From CAZUFB01 sp964619775 (GTDB lineage: Bacteria; Actinomycetota; Coriobacteriia; Coriobacteriales; UMGS124), in the NCBI GenBank assembly GCA_964619775.1, contig CAZUFB010000025.1, positions 1 to 25,310 on the forward strand: a DNA stretch of 25,310 bases, given 5' to 3'. Each line of letters starts with the position of its first letter. The first letter of the stretch is position 1. The notes under the pieces were generated by a model, which saw only the letters and a list, made by a program, of their open reading frames with translations, made no database searches and was not told the origin of the DNA. Shown in pieces: positions 1 to 11,825 of the stretch. The translations under genes were made by a program, and so were the position numbers.

Positions 1-330
1 GGGGGGCTCCACGGGAAACGCACAGGGGGGAGGTTTTCTTTTCGGCAATATGACGCGCAAACTCGAGCCACACCCCGCCTGCGATCCGATGACTGGATAC
101 AGCCAGATCCCCTTTCCGCCAGAAAGTCCGGCGACGTAGGCGGGCAGAGGCAGGTCGCCCGGAATGGCCGGCAGATCGGAACGCGCTCTGCCATCGACCC
201 AAAGACCCTTGGAGCAATCCGCAAAAACGCCGCGCGCCGTTTGCGCTCGGGCTCATGCGTCCCTCGTGCGCATCGCCCTCATGCGCCTTGCTCAGCAGTT
301 TCGTAGACTGCTCTTAAACCGGCGCTCTTC
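1..330. other. Left-edge region without an assignable gene
   Basis: No convincing gene is seen here. The minus strand has no stop codon in any frame between 1 and 252, and plus frame 1 stays open from position 1 to a TAG at 304-306. These readings are arginine-, proline- or glycine-rich and match no family I recognise. One minus frame (about 250 down to 1) reads more protein-like, with stretches such as LPAIPGDLPLPAYVAG, but it has no start codon after its upstream stop. It could be the remnant or the broken 5' part of a gene that runs off the edge. A weak 6-bp hairpin (AGCAGT at 294-299, ACTGCT at 307-312) lies just past the end of glpK and has no T-run. Confidence 0.4.
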
Positions 331-1878
331 TTAGACGGATACCCGACCGCACGTGTTCGAGCACCGCGATAAGGCGGCGCGCCATCCGGCCAGGGCCTCG
401 GCACGGACCTGGTAGTCGGTAGAGGGCTCGAAAACAGCCCCGCCTTCGGATCCGCCATTGCCGAGCTCGGCGACACCGCTCCAATACCCCACGCCCAAAC
501 CGGCAAGGTACGCTACTCCGAGGGCGGTCGTTTCGCTGGTGGGTGCACAAACGACCGGGCATTTCAGCATGTCGGCCTGCCACTGCATCGTAAAGCGGTT
601 GTGCGACCCTCCTCCGTCCACCGCAAGACGCCCCAGAGGACATCCGGCGTCGCGGCGCATGGCCTCTACGACATCGCATACCTGGTAGGCGATGCTTTCG
701 AGCGCGGCGCGCACAACGTGCGCACGGGTGCAGCCGCGTGTCAGCCCGCACAGGATCCCGCGTGCGGAGGCATCCCACCAAGGGGCACCCAGGCCGGTGA
801 ATGCCGGAACGAGGTAGACGCCGTTTGCGCTGGAAACCGACAGCGCCAGCCCCTCGGTCTCCTCCGCCGTGCGCACGAGGAGCATCTCGTCGCGCAGCCA
901 CTGGACGACCGAACCGGCGTTGAACACCGAACCCTCGAGCGCGTAGGCAACGCTGCCATCTGCGGTCGCGGCAACGGTGGTGACAAGCCCGTTGGTCGAG
1001 CGAACCGGGACGTCGCCTGTGTTCATCAAGATGAAGCAGCCGGTGCCGTAGGTCGCCTTGACCGCCCCCGGCTCAAAACAGCGGTGGCCGAACAGCGAGG
1101 CCTGTTGGTCGCCCGCGACACCCGCGATGCGGGGGCGTGCAGGCATGACATCGGCGACGACGCGGCCGAAATCGGCACGCGAAGGCAGCACCGTTGGCAG
1201 CATCGACGCCGGAATGCCGAAGAGGTCGAGCAGTTCGTCGTCCCAACGCAGGTCATGGATATTGTAGAGCATGGTGCGGCTCGCGTTGGTGCGGTCGGTG
1301 GCGTGGACCGCACCTCCCGTGAGGTTCCAGACGAGCCAGGTGTCGACGGTACCGAAGAGAAGATCGCCGGCTTGGGCGGCGCGGCGGGCTCCGTCGACGT
1401 TGTCGAGGATCCAGGCCAGCTTGCTCGCCGAAAAGTAGGGGTCGGCCACCAGGCCGGTTTTGGAGGCTATGGTCTCGGCCAAGCCGCTTTCGACCAGACG
1501 ATTCATCTGGGCTTCGGTGCGGCGGCACTGCCAACAGATGGCATTGCAGACCGGGTCGCCGGTGCGGCGGTCCCATACCACGACCGTCTCGCGTTGGTTG
1601 GTGACGCCCACGGCGGCGATGCGGTCGGAATGGATGCCGCTCGCATACTGAACCTCGGACACGGCGGAAACCTGCTTGGCAAGAATCTCGCGCGGGTCGT
1701 GCTCAACCCACCCCGGGGCAGGGTAGTGCTGGGTCAGGGACTGGGACGCCTGGGCGACGGGACGACCGGCGTGGTCGAACAGGACGGCGCGCACCGACGT
1801 GGTGCCCGCATCGAGCGCGAGGACGTAGGAGTCCCGCCTTTCTTTGGACGCGTCGTTGAAACCGGCAGACATCGACAT
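331..1878 (-). CDS. glpK: Glycerol kinase
   Basis: This cytoplasmic FGGY-family kinase (515 aa) phosphorylates glycerol to sn-glycerol-3-phosphate with ATP, the first step of glycerol use. The N-terminal nucleotide-binding fold is visible as LALDAGTTSVRAVLFD near residues 20-35. It is followed by GWVEHDP, GVTNQRETVVVWDRRTG and later DGGGSHNRFTMQWQADM, all typical of glycerol kinases. The length fits the usual 495-515 aa. The ATG at 1878 was chosen because AGGAG sits 7 bases upstream; a second ATG at 1872 would remove two residues. Upstream in-frame sequence extends far but lies over the HEAT gene and is spurious. The HEAT-repeat gene ends 25 bases upstream on the same strand, so the two are probably co-transcribed. 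No glpF or glpD is present here. Confidence 0.95.
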   Translation of the reverse strand: MSMSAGFNDASKERRDSYVLALDAGTTSVRAVLFDHAGRPVAQASQSLTQHYPAPGWVEHDPREILAKQVSAVSEVQYASGIHSDRIAAVGVTNQRETVVVWDRRTGDPVCNAICWQCRRTEAQMNRLVESGLAETIASKTGLVADPYFSASKLAWILDNVDGARRAAQAGDLLFGTVDTWLVWNLTGGAVHATDRTNASRTMLYNIHDLRWDDELLDLFGIPASMLPTVLPSRADFGRVVADVMPARPRIAGVAGDQQASLFGHRCFEPGAVKATYGTGCFILMNTGDVPVRSTNGLVTTVAATADGSVAYALEGSVFNAGSVVQWLRDEMLLVRTAEETEGLALSVSSANGVYLVPAFTGLGAPWWDASARGILCGLTRGCTRAHVVRAALESIAYQVCDVVEAMRRDAGCPLGRLAVDGGGSHNRFTMQWQADMLKCPVVCAPTSETTALGVAYLAGLGVGYWSGVAELGNGGSEGGAVFEPSTDYQVRAEALAGWRAALSRCSNTCGRVSV

Positions 1879-1903
1879 GCAAGCGCTCCTTTGTATGCCA
1901 CAG

Positions 1904-2968
1904 CTATCGAACACCATCGAACGTGGCAAGGGCCTGTTCAAGCACCGCCGCGACCTCAGGGTCGAGAGATGGCCCCAAACGTCCCCTGAACGAGAGAAGC
2001 GTAGCACGGGCGGCCTCGTCGCGCTGGCGGGCAAGCGCCTCGACGGCATAGCGGACCGTCCAGACGTGCGGGCTTTCCAACGCGCGTTCCAACCGGGCGC
2101 GCACGTCGGCGCGCCACGGCTCCTCCAGCTCGACGAGCATGCCGAGCGCCCAGACGGCCGTGGCGCGCACGTCGGCGGCAGTCGACTCGTCGCCGCCTTC
2201 CCCGCCTGCGGCGACACCGGCACCCTGCTCTTCGCCCGCCGGGTTTCCTTCCGCCCAGCGGCAGGCCACTGCCACGGCACGGGCGGCCGCGGTCGTTTCG
2301 GGGGCAACGCTCCCCCGCTCGGCCCGACGGGAAAGGCCGTCGAGGGCGGAGACAAGCACGATCGGCTCGGCCTCGTCCCCTTCGAGCACGCCGAGCAGGG
2401 CTTCCAGACCGGCATCGTCGTCGGTCAGCGCCAGGCTCGCACAGGCGTTCGCGCGCACGCGCGGGCAGGCGTCCTCAAGAAGCACGACCAAGGCGTCGGT
2501 CGAGCGTCTATCGCGCAAGGTGCCCAGGACGGCAGCCGCATCGGCGCGCACACCGTCGTCGGGGTCGAACGCGAGCACCACGATCGGCGTGAAAAGCGCC
2601 GCACGGCCCTCTTCGTCAAGCGCGCCCCCACCCCCTCCATGGGCCGCAACGTTGGCGAAGGCCCACAGCATGCCCGCACGCACCTTGGCCGACGGGTCGT
2701 GCGCATGGGCAACCAGGGTCGGTACGCTCGCGGGGTCGGCGGCGCGGCCCAAGGCCTGGCAGGTCAGCACACGCACACCCTCGTCGGCATCGTCGAGCAT
2801 GCCGCACAACGCTGCGGTAGCCTCAGAACACGACATGCGTCCCAGGGCGACGACCGCGCTCTTGCGCACACGCGGGTCGGTATCGGCAAGCATCGGCCCG
2901 AGCATGGCGACGCGCTCGGCCGGCGACGCGTCGCCGTCGGCTGCGCTTCGCGTCAGATTGTCCGTCAT
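1904..2968 (-). CDS. HEAT-repeat protein of unknown specific function
   Basis: This 354-aa protein is built almost wholly of HEAT/PBS-type alpha-helical repeats of about 31 residues. Repeat signatures seen in order include DPRVRKSAVVALGRM, DEGVRVLTCQALGRA, SAKVRAGMLWAFANV, DDGVRADAAAVLGTL, CPRVRANACASLAL and DVRATAVWALGML. Helical-repeat solenoids of this kind usually act as protein-binding scaffolds; some bacterial relatives are lyases acting on phycobilins, which is not expected here. There is no signal peptide or membrane segment, so it is probably cytoplasmic. A region near residues 205-235 is rich in Gly, Glu and Ala and looks like a flexible insert. The ATG at 2968 has GGAG about 6 bases upstream. 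It lies 25 bases before glpK and downstream of clpB on the same strand. Partner and role cannot be read from sequence. Confidence 0.85.
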   Translation of the reverse strand: MTDNLTRSAADGDASPAERVAMLGPMLADTDPRVRKSAVVALGRMSCSEATAALCGMLDDADEGVRVLTCQALGRAADPASVPTLVAHAHDPSAKVRAGMLWAFANVAAHGGGGGALDEEGRAALFTPIVVLAFDPDDGVRADAAAVLGTLRDRRSTDALVVLLEDACPRVRANACASLALTDDDAGLEALLGVLEGDEAEPIVLVSALDGLSRRAERGSVAPETTAAARAVAVACRWAEGNPAGEEQGAGVAAGGEGGDESTAADVRATAVWALGMLVELEEPWRADVRARLERALESPHVWTVRYAVEALARQRDEAARATLLSFRGRLGPSLDPEVAAVLEQALATFDGVR

Positions 2969-3128
2969 AAAGTGCTCCGTTCCGCACGCATTCAGATAAA
3001 GGGCTCACGGCGCCCCGCCCATCGGCCGCAGCGACCTCGCATGCGGCAACCCTGCCGAACGCACCCGCAGGCCGCGGGCACTTCTTCCGAGCCGCCGCCT
3101 TACGTCCTTGCCAGACCCCGGGAGCACC

Positions 3129-5802
<2,674 letters not shown>

Positions 5803-5811
5803 ATATACCAC

Positions 5812-6249
5812 CTATCTTTCAGCGCCGTTCCCTTCGTCGAACGGCTTCCCCCCGAGCAGTCCCGCCAGGGGGTTCGAGCCCTCTTTGCCGTAGGGCATGA
5901 GGGCGGTAATGGTCTCGCGCATGCGGTACTCGTGCACCTGTTCGCGCAGGGCCTTGACCTCGGCTCGCAGGCTCTCGATCTCGGCGTCGCGCTCTTCCAT
6001 CTGGCTTTTCATGTCGAGGATGCGCACCACGCCGGCAAGGTTGATGCCCTCGTCGGTAAGGCGTCCGATCAAATCGAGGCGCTCGATGTCGGCCTGGGAG
6101 TACAGGCGCGTGTTGCCCGAACTACGGCGCGGGTTCACTAGGCCCTTGCTCTCGTAGATGCGCAGGGTCTGCGGGTGCATCCCCGTGAGTTCGGCTGCAA
6201 CCGAAATCATGTAGAGCGGCCGGCTCTTCTCGTCGTCGTTCGTAGGCAT
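5812..6249 (-). CDS. hspR: MerR-family heat-shock repressor HspR
   Basis: HspR is the DNA-binding repressor of the dnaK operon in actinobacteria. It binds HAIR inverted repeats, with DnaK as co-repressor, and is released on heat stress. The 145-aa protein begins with a MerR-type helix-turn-helix: ISVAAELTGMHPQTLRIYESKGLVNPRRSSGNTRLYS covers about residues 15-51. A helical segment rich in Glu and Arg (about 80-110) probably forms the dimerising coiled coil. The ATG at 6249 has GAGG 7 bases upstream and only 4 bases separate it from the dnaJ stop. The clpB start follows 9 bases after its stop. It is therefore in an autoregulated operon with its targets. Confidence 0.94.
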   Translation of the reverse strand: MPTNDDEKSRPLYMISVAAELTGMHPQTLRIYESKGLVNPRRSSGNTRLYSQADIERLDLIGRLTDEGINLAGVVRILDMKSQMEERDAEIESLRAEVKALREQVHEYRMRETITALMPYGKEGSNPLAGLLGGKPFDEGNGAER

Positions 6250-6253
6250 GGCG

Positions 6254-7207
6254 CTACCTCGTCTTCCTCATTCCGGAACGGATGTCGCGGCGGTCGCGGT
6301 CGCGCAGGCGCCCCAAAGCCTCGCGCTCCTCGGTCGAAAGGTCGGTCGGGACCTCCACGACAACCTTCACGTAGAACGATCCCGTCTGGCCTTCCTGTTT
6401 GATGTCGGGCGCACCCATCCCCTTGAACCGGAAGGTCTTGCCGGGTTGGGTGCCCGCGGGGATTTTGAGCTTGACGTCCTTGCCGTTGGGCGCGCTCACC
6501 ACGATTTCGGCGCCCAGGGCCGCCTCGTACATGCTCACCGGCAGGTCCATCCGCACGTCGGCACCGTCGCGCCTGAAGTACGGGTGCGAACCGACGCGCG
6601 TGGTGACCACCAGGTCGCCGCGGACGCCGCCGTTGGCGCCGTACTCCCCGCGCTTGCGGTAACGCAGGCGTCCGCCGTCGACCGCGCCGGCGGGAATCTT
6701 GACGGTGAGGGTCACGGTCTCCCCCGTCGAAGGGATGCGGTAGGTCACCTTGCGCGTGCCGCCCCGCAGGGCATCCTCGAAGGGGACTTCGATCGCCATC
6801 GTAAGGTCGCTGCCGCGCTGGGCGCGGGGCTGGCCCCACCCGTTGAAACCGGCGAACCCGGTCTGGTCAGGGTTCCAGTCGGTCCCGAAGGCCCCTTCGC
6901 CGCGCAGGATGCTCTCGATGACGCTCGACCAGTCCATCCCGCCGCCGAATCCTTGGCCGCCGTAGCCGGCGGAGTACCCCTGGCCGCTCGCATACCCCCC
7001 GTATTTGAGGGCACGGTCGTACTCGGCGCGCTTTTTGGGGTCCGACAGGATCTCATAGGCCTGACTGACCTGCTTGAACTCTTCCTCGCTGCCGCCGGCG
7101 TCGGGATGGCATCTGACCGCCAGGGAGCGGAACGCCTTTTTGATTTGGTCGTCGGAGGCGTCCTGGCCGACTCCCAGGACCTCGTAGAGCGTTTTCTGCT
7201 GCGCCAC
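6254..7207 (-). CDS. dnaJ: DnaJ/CbpA-type co-chaperone lacking the zinc finger
   Basis: This J-domain protein (317 aa) delivers substrates to DnaK and stimulates its ATPase. The J domain occupies about residues 5-70, with the HPD motif at 34-36. A Gly/Phe/Tyr-rich linker follows (about 75-105), then two beta-rich substrate-binding domains with the typical EVPFEDALRGGTRKV and KIPAGTQPGKTFRFKGMG. There are no CxxCxGxG repeats, so it is a type II (CbpA/DnaJ2-like) protein. A full type I DnaJ, if present, must be elsewhere. The GTG start at 7207 was chosen because GGGAGG lies 7 bases upstream and the J domain begins at once (MAQQKTLYEVLG); an upstream in-frame ATG at 7249 would add 14 poorly conserved residues. 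It sits between grpE and hspR. Confidence 0.93.
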   Translation of the reverse strand: MAQQKTLYEVLGVGQDASDDQIKKAFRSLAVRCHPDAGGSEEEFKQVSQAYEILSDPKKRAEYDRALKYGGYASGQGYSAGYGGQGFGGGMDWSSVIESILRGEGAFGTDWNPDQTGFAGFNGWGQPRAQRGSDLTMAIEVPFEDALRGGTRKVTYRIPSTGETVTLTVKIPAGAVDGGRLRYRKRGEYGANGGVRGDLVVTTRVGSHPYFRRDGADVRMDLPVSMYEAALGAEIVVSAPNGKDVKLKIPAGTQPGKTFRFKGMGAPDIKQEGQTGSFYVKVVVEVPTDLSTEEREALGRLRDRDRRDIRSGMRKTR

Positions 7208-7247
7208 GGCTGCGCCTCCCTTCTTGCCGTTCTTCCATGTCACCCAC

Positions 7248-7281
7248 AAGGCCGCGACGGGTTTGAGCCCGACGCGGCCTT
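7248..7281 (-). promoter_or_regulatory. Strong hairpin between grpE and dnaJ
   Basis: An inverted repeat lies in the 107-base grpE-dnaJ spacer. Read on the minus strand, AAGGCCGCG pairs with CGCGGCCTT, then one T:T mismatch, then CGGG pairs with CCCG around the loop CTCAAA. No T-run follows, so a full rho-independent terminator is unlikely. It may set the dnaJ-hspR-clpB level relative to dnaK-grpE by mRNA processing or stability. Confidence 0.6.
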
Positions 7282-7314
7282 GGGGTCACGTTACGTTGCG
7301 GCGTGCGCGCACGC

Positions 7315-8052
7315 CTACTCCTCGGCTGCAGGCTCGCTTTCCTCGGGGCTCCCCATCTCGCGCGCCGGGCCGCCCTTGGAGACGGTCACCATCGCCGGGC
7401 GGATGACGCGCCCTCCCATGCGGTAGCCTTTCTGGTACACGTCGCGCACCGTGTTGGCCGGCAGCTCCGCGTCCTCGATGTGGGCCACAGCCTGGTGCTC
7501 GTTGAGGTCAAACTCCTGGCCGGCGGGGTCGATCGCCTCGACGCCGGTGCGCGCCAAGGCGTCGACGAGCTTGTCGTACACGGCACGCACGCCCTGCACG
7601 AACTCGCCGAACTCCCCTTCCGGGGCGCTCTTCGCCGCATGGTCGAGCGAGCGCTCCATGTCGTCGACGACCGGAAGCAGCTTCATGACGAGGGCCTCGG
7701 AGGCTCGCGTCTTCTCTTCCTCGCGTTCGCGTGCCGTGCGCTTGCGGAAGTTGTCCCACTCGGCCTGCAGGCGCATGTAGCGATCGTTGGCAGCCTGCGC
7801 CTCGGCCTTGGCGTTCTCGATGTCGGCCATCGAGAAGACCTCGTCGGAAGCCTTCGCCTTCTTCTTGGAGGACGGCTCGACCGGTTCGTACTCGGCGTCG
7901 AGCACCTCCTCCTCGCCGGACTGCTGCGGCTCGGGTTCGGGCTCGGGGTCGACGGCAGGGTCGGGCACCGAGGTGGGGTCGGGTGTCGGCGTCTGCGGGG
8001 TCTCGGCCGCGGCGTCGAGCTCGTCGTCGGGGGTGGTGACGTCGACCTTCAT
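7315..8052 (-). CDS. grpE: Nucleotide exchange factor GrpE
   Basis: GrpE releases ADP from DnaK and so resets the chaperone cycle; it acts as a cytoplasmic dimer. The 245-aa protein has a long acidic, proline-rich N-terminal extension (about 1-75, with runs such as DPEPEPEPQQ), then the long dimerising helix (AEAQAANDRYMRLQAEWDNF and on). The C-terminal beta domain carries the signature EFDLNEHQAVAHIED and VYQKGYRMGGRVIRPAMV. It is longer than E. coli GrpE (197 aa) because of the tails. The ATG at 8052 lies 2 bases after the dnaK stop and its ribosome site (AAGGGG) is inside the dnaK 3' end, which suggests coupled translation. Confidence 0.96.
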   Translation of the reverse strand: MKVDVTTPDDELDAAAETPQTPTPDPTSVPDPAVDPEPEPEPQQSGEEEVLDAEYEPVEPSSKKKAKASDEVFSMADIENAKAEAQAANDRYMRLQAEWDNFRKRTAREREEEKTRASEALVMKLLPVVDDMERSLDHAAKSAPEGEFGEFVQGVRAVYDKLVDALARTGVEAIDPAGQEFDLNEHQAVAHIEDAELPANTVRDVYQKGYRMGGRVIRPAMVTVSKGGPAREMGSPEESEPAAEE

Positions 8053-8054
8053 GG

Positions 8055-9959
<1,905 letters not shown>

Positions 9960-10046
9960 GATATGCCTCTTTCATGTCTCGTGTACGAACCCGCCGAACG
10001 GCCCTTGCGTTGCGCCCGGGACGACCGGTCTTTGCTTTCGACCCCC

Positions 10047-10077
10047 ATTATATCCCTTTGCGACCGGGTTGATACAA
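10047..10077 (-). promoter_or_regulatory. Promoter of the dnaK operon
   Basis: On the minus strand a perfect -10 box TATAAT (10052 down to 10047) is preceded by TTGTAT (10077 down to 10072) with a 19-base spacer. The predicted transcript starts about 80 bases before the dnaK ATG. An alternative -35, GTATCA with a 17-base spacer, is possible. This looks like a housekeeping sigma-70-type promoter, as expected for repressor-controlled heat-shock genes. Confidence 0.7.
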
Positions 10078-10082
10078 AATCT

Positions 10083-10126
10083 AAGTCTCTTCATAGTAAG
10101 TTTTTTGCTTTCCAACACAGAGACTT
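10083..10126. repeat. Inverted repeat upstream of the dnaK promoter
   Basis: AAGTCTCT (10083-10090) and AGAGACTT (10119-10126) form a perfect 8-bp inverted repeat with a 28-base spacer, directly upstream of the dnaK -35 box. A further direct copy of AGACTTC is at 10146. The sites do not match the known HAIR consensus (CTTGAGT-N7-ACTCAAG), and I find no clear HAIR copy in 9960..10200. It is a candidate HspR operator variant, or a site for another regulator. Confidence 0.4.
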
Positions 10127-10240
10127 CATGAGCAGCCGTCTGAAAGACTTCGCACGAGGTTAAACGTGCACTGCAGATGGCCATCGACGCACCATTGAGG
10201 TGCAATAGGGATGCAGACGCCGCTTTTTGCCGTTCGAGGG

Positions 10241-10269
10241 TTGTGCTCGGCGGGAAACATGGCTATTTT
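10241..10269 (+). promoter_or_regulatory. Putative promoter of the ferredoxin gene
   Basis: TTGTGC (10241-10246) and TATTTT (10264-10269) are separated by 17 bases, about 100 bases before the ferredoxin ATG. The rest of the 410-base space between dnaK and the ferredoxin gene holds the dnaK promoter region and a GC-rich, hairpin-prone leader at 10270-10345, with no convincing reading frame. Confidence 0.45.
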
Positions 10270-10370
10270 ATGCGGCGAGCTGCCGCCTCGTCGCATGCGG
10301 CCTGCAGGCGGCGAGCCGATTATCGCGCGAGCTGTTTCCGGGCATGCCCCGGGAGAGAGAGGAGACCACC

Positions 10371-10565
10371 ATGCCCCATCCTGTCATCGATACCGACGAG
10401 TGCACCGCCTGCGCCTCCTGCGTCGACGCCTGCCCCATGGGCGTCCTCGAAATCGAGGACGAGGTCGCCACGGTCGTGGACGAGGAATCCTGCATCGGCT
10501 GCCAGGCCTGCCTTGACGAGTGCCCCACCGGGGCCATCACCGACGTCACCGACGACGCCGAGTAG
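10371..10565 (+). CDS. 2[4Fe-4S] ferredoxin
   Basis: This 64-aa soluble electron carrier of the clostridial type holds two [4Fe-4S] clusters for low-potential transfer. Two complete motifs are present: CTACASCVDACP (Cys 11, 14, 17, 21) and CIGCQACLDECP (Cys 41, 44, 47, 51). The protein is very acidic. The ATG at 10371 gives the standard length and has a purine-rich GGAGAGAGAGGAG stretch just upstream; longer in-frame starts would add unrelated residues. It is a single-gene unit, divergent from dnaK and closed by a strong terminator. Its partner enzymes, such as ferredoxin oxidoreductases, are not in the window. Confidence 0.94.
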   Translation: MPHPVIDTDECTACASCVDACPMGVLEIEDEVATVVDEESCIGCQACLDECPTGAITDVTDDAE

Positions 10566-10594
10566 ACACCGCTCCGCCATACGGCGCGCGTCGA

Positions 10595-10634
10595 GCCCGC
10601 CCGCAGGTTTAGACAGACCTGCGGGCGGGCTTTG
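10595..10634 (+). terminator. Terminator of the ferredoxin gene
   Basis: A perfect 14-bp GC-rich stem (10595-10608 with 10617-10630), loop TTAGACAG, is followed by TTTGTTG, 30 bases after the ferredoxin stop. The form is that of a rho-independent terminator with a short T-tract. Confidence 0.85.
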
Positions 10635-10902
10635 TTGTGGAGGCGGTCAGGGCCAGGGGCCACAAAACCTGGAAGGCCATCAAAAAACGGGCCGGAAAGG
10701 AGGCAATCGGCACCATCGGCATTAATGGAACATGACGCCCTCGAGCGCATTTCCGACTTCTGCAACCGGGCAGCCGCCCAGAACTGCCAGGGGCGGCGTT
10801 CCATCCCCGCACAGGCCGGAACCGACTGCAGCGCAAGAGTCCCCTTCTTTGGAACGCCGGCGCTCTCGGCCAAGGCGGAAGGCGACCTCACTCCCATGCT
10901 CC
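10635..10902. other. Intergenic region, no supported gene
   Basis: No gene can be supported here. A perfect anti-SD match (AAGGAGG near 10697) has no start codon at usable distance. The nearest ATG (10725, plus) opens a 70-codon frame, MEHDALERISDFCNRAAAQ and on, that overlaps the 3' end of the next minus-strand gene; it is a weak candidate only. A 9-bp inverted repeat (GGCGTTCCA 10795-10803, TGGAACGCC 10850-10858) is present. Confidence 0.4.
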
Positions 10903-11439
10903 CTACAGGGGTGCGCCGAGCGGCGGGACGCGCTTGAGGCGCGCCCACATGACCTGTTTGGCCCGAGGGTCGGCCAAGGCAGCCTCGAAGCCGCCGAGGG
11001 CCAGGACGCGGCGGCCGCGCACGCGGTGGACACGGCCCGGCTCAAACGGACCGGGCAGGTCCCAGGCAGCCTGAAGGGCCCGCGCCGCCGTCTCGTCGAG
11101 CGCCACGGCAAGCTCGGGATCGAGGACCTCGACGGCCTCGGCGAGCAGGCGGGGGGCGGCAGGCTCCCAGGAGCCGTCTGCGGCGTGCGCGCAGGCGGAG
11201 CAGGCGGCCCAGCCGTCCGACGGATATCCCAGACGGTCGAACGCCGCGGAAAGCGCCGTCCCGTCGGGACCCGTAAGCAGCTTGCCACCTGCGCGTTCGG
11301 CGGGGTTGAGTTCACCTTTGAGCAAAAGGACCGGCGCAAAGGCGTGCCCCGCCAAGGAAAGGCCGCGCCCGGCAAGCCCCGCAAGCTCCTCGCACGTACG
11401 TTTATAATATAGATGCGCCAAGCCGCGCTCCTGCTCCAT
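10903..11439 (-). CDS. Uncharacterised 178-aa protein, possibly uracil-DNA-glycosylase-like
   Basis: The family is not firmly recognised. The protein has no signal peptide or membrane segment. A core reading APVLLLKGELNPAERAGGKLLTGPDG (split here as APVLLLKGELNPAER then AGGKLLTGPDG, about residues 35-60) followed by LSAAFDRLGYPSDGW recalls the layout of uracil-DNA-glycosylase-superfamily proteins (GxxPGxxE...G.PF.G.AG..L...L...G). A later stretch, EVLDPELAVALDETAARAL, resembles their LxPxvvvaLG strand. Catalytic residues of that family are not clearly kept, and the iron-sulfur cysteines of family 4 enzymes are absent, so a divergent relative is the most I can say. The ATG at 11439 has AAGGGGGG a few bases upstream. 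It stands alone, convergent with the ferredoxin gene and divergent from trxA. Confidence 0.7.
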   Translation of the reverse strand: MEQERGLAHLYYKRTCEELAGLAGRGLSLAGHAFAPVLLLKGELNPAERAGGKLLTGPDGTALSAAFDRLGYPSDGWAACSACAHAADGSWEPAAPRLLAEAVEVLDPELAVALDETAARALQAAWDLPGPFEPGRVHRVRGRRVLALGGFEAALADPRAKQVMWARLKRVPPLGAPL

Positions 11440-11760
11440 TCCGCCCCCCTTCTTGCGGCCGCACCGCGCGGCCCCGTCGAAAACCTATGGTAGCAACATC
11501 GCGGCGGCGTGCACGGGTGCGCGGGCGATCGGCAGAAACACCCCCGTGCCCGCCCAAAGACGCCAGACGCCGGCCGTCGGCGACTTGTGGAGACCGTGCG
11601 AGAGCACGCGACCCGTCCGCCGATTGTGGACAGAACCACGTCAATCCTAGCAAGTTGGTGGGTATAGGGGCTGCGAGCCTACGGGAAAACCGCAGGCAAC
11701 ACAGGCCCAATCATATGTGGCCGGCGTGGACGAGACCGTGGCGTTCACACGATTCGCAGT
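11440..11760. other. Intergenic region between the 178-aa gene and trxA
   Basis: No gene is supported. The region separates two divergent genes. Two sites, TTGTGGAGA near 11585 and TTGTGGACA near 11624, are each 7/9 matches (on one strand) to the DnaA box TTATCCACA; nothing else suggests a replication origin. Confidence 0.4.
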
Positions 11761-11789
11761 TTTTACGTCAGATCGTGTTACGCTATGCT
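11761..11789 (+). promoter_or_regulatory. Putative trxA promoter
   Basis: TTTTAC (11761-11766) and TATGCT (11784-11789) are separated by 17 bases, 36 bases before the trxA ATG. The leader is short and carries AAGGA 8 bases before the start. Confidence 0.5.
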
Positions 11790-11825
11790 CTACCGCGCCT
11801 CCACACGGTGGAAAGGAAACAACCA

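Noticed and set aside
1879..2415. N-terminal extension of glycerol kinase to 694 aa
   Set aside because: The extension overlaps the HEAT-repeat gene, has Pro/Ser/Arg-rich composition, and glycerol kinase has a good ribosome site at 1878.
10725..10937. Plus-strand 70-aa frame MEHDALERIS...
   Set aside because: The nearest AAGGAGG is about 20 bases away, too far; it overlaps the 3' end of a better gene and the latter half is not protein-like.
11580..11635. Two DnaA-box-like sites before trxA
   Set aside because: Each is only 7/9 to TTATCCACA, and no dnaA, dnaN, rpmH or AT-rich unwinding region is nearby.
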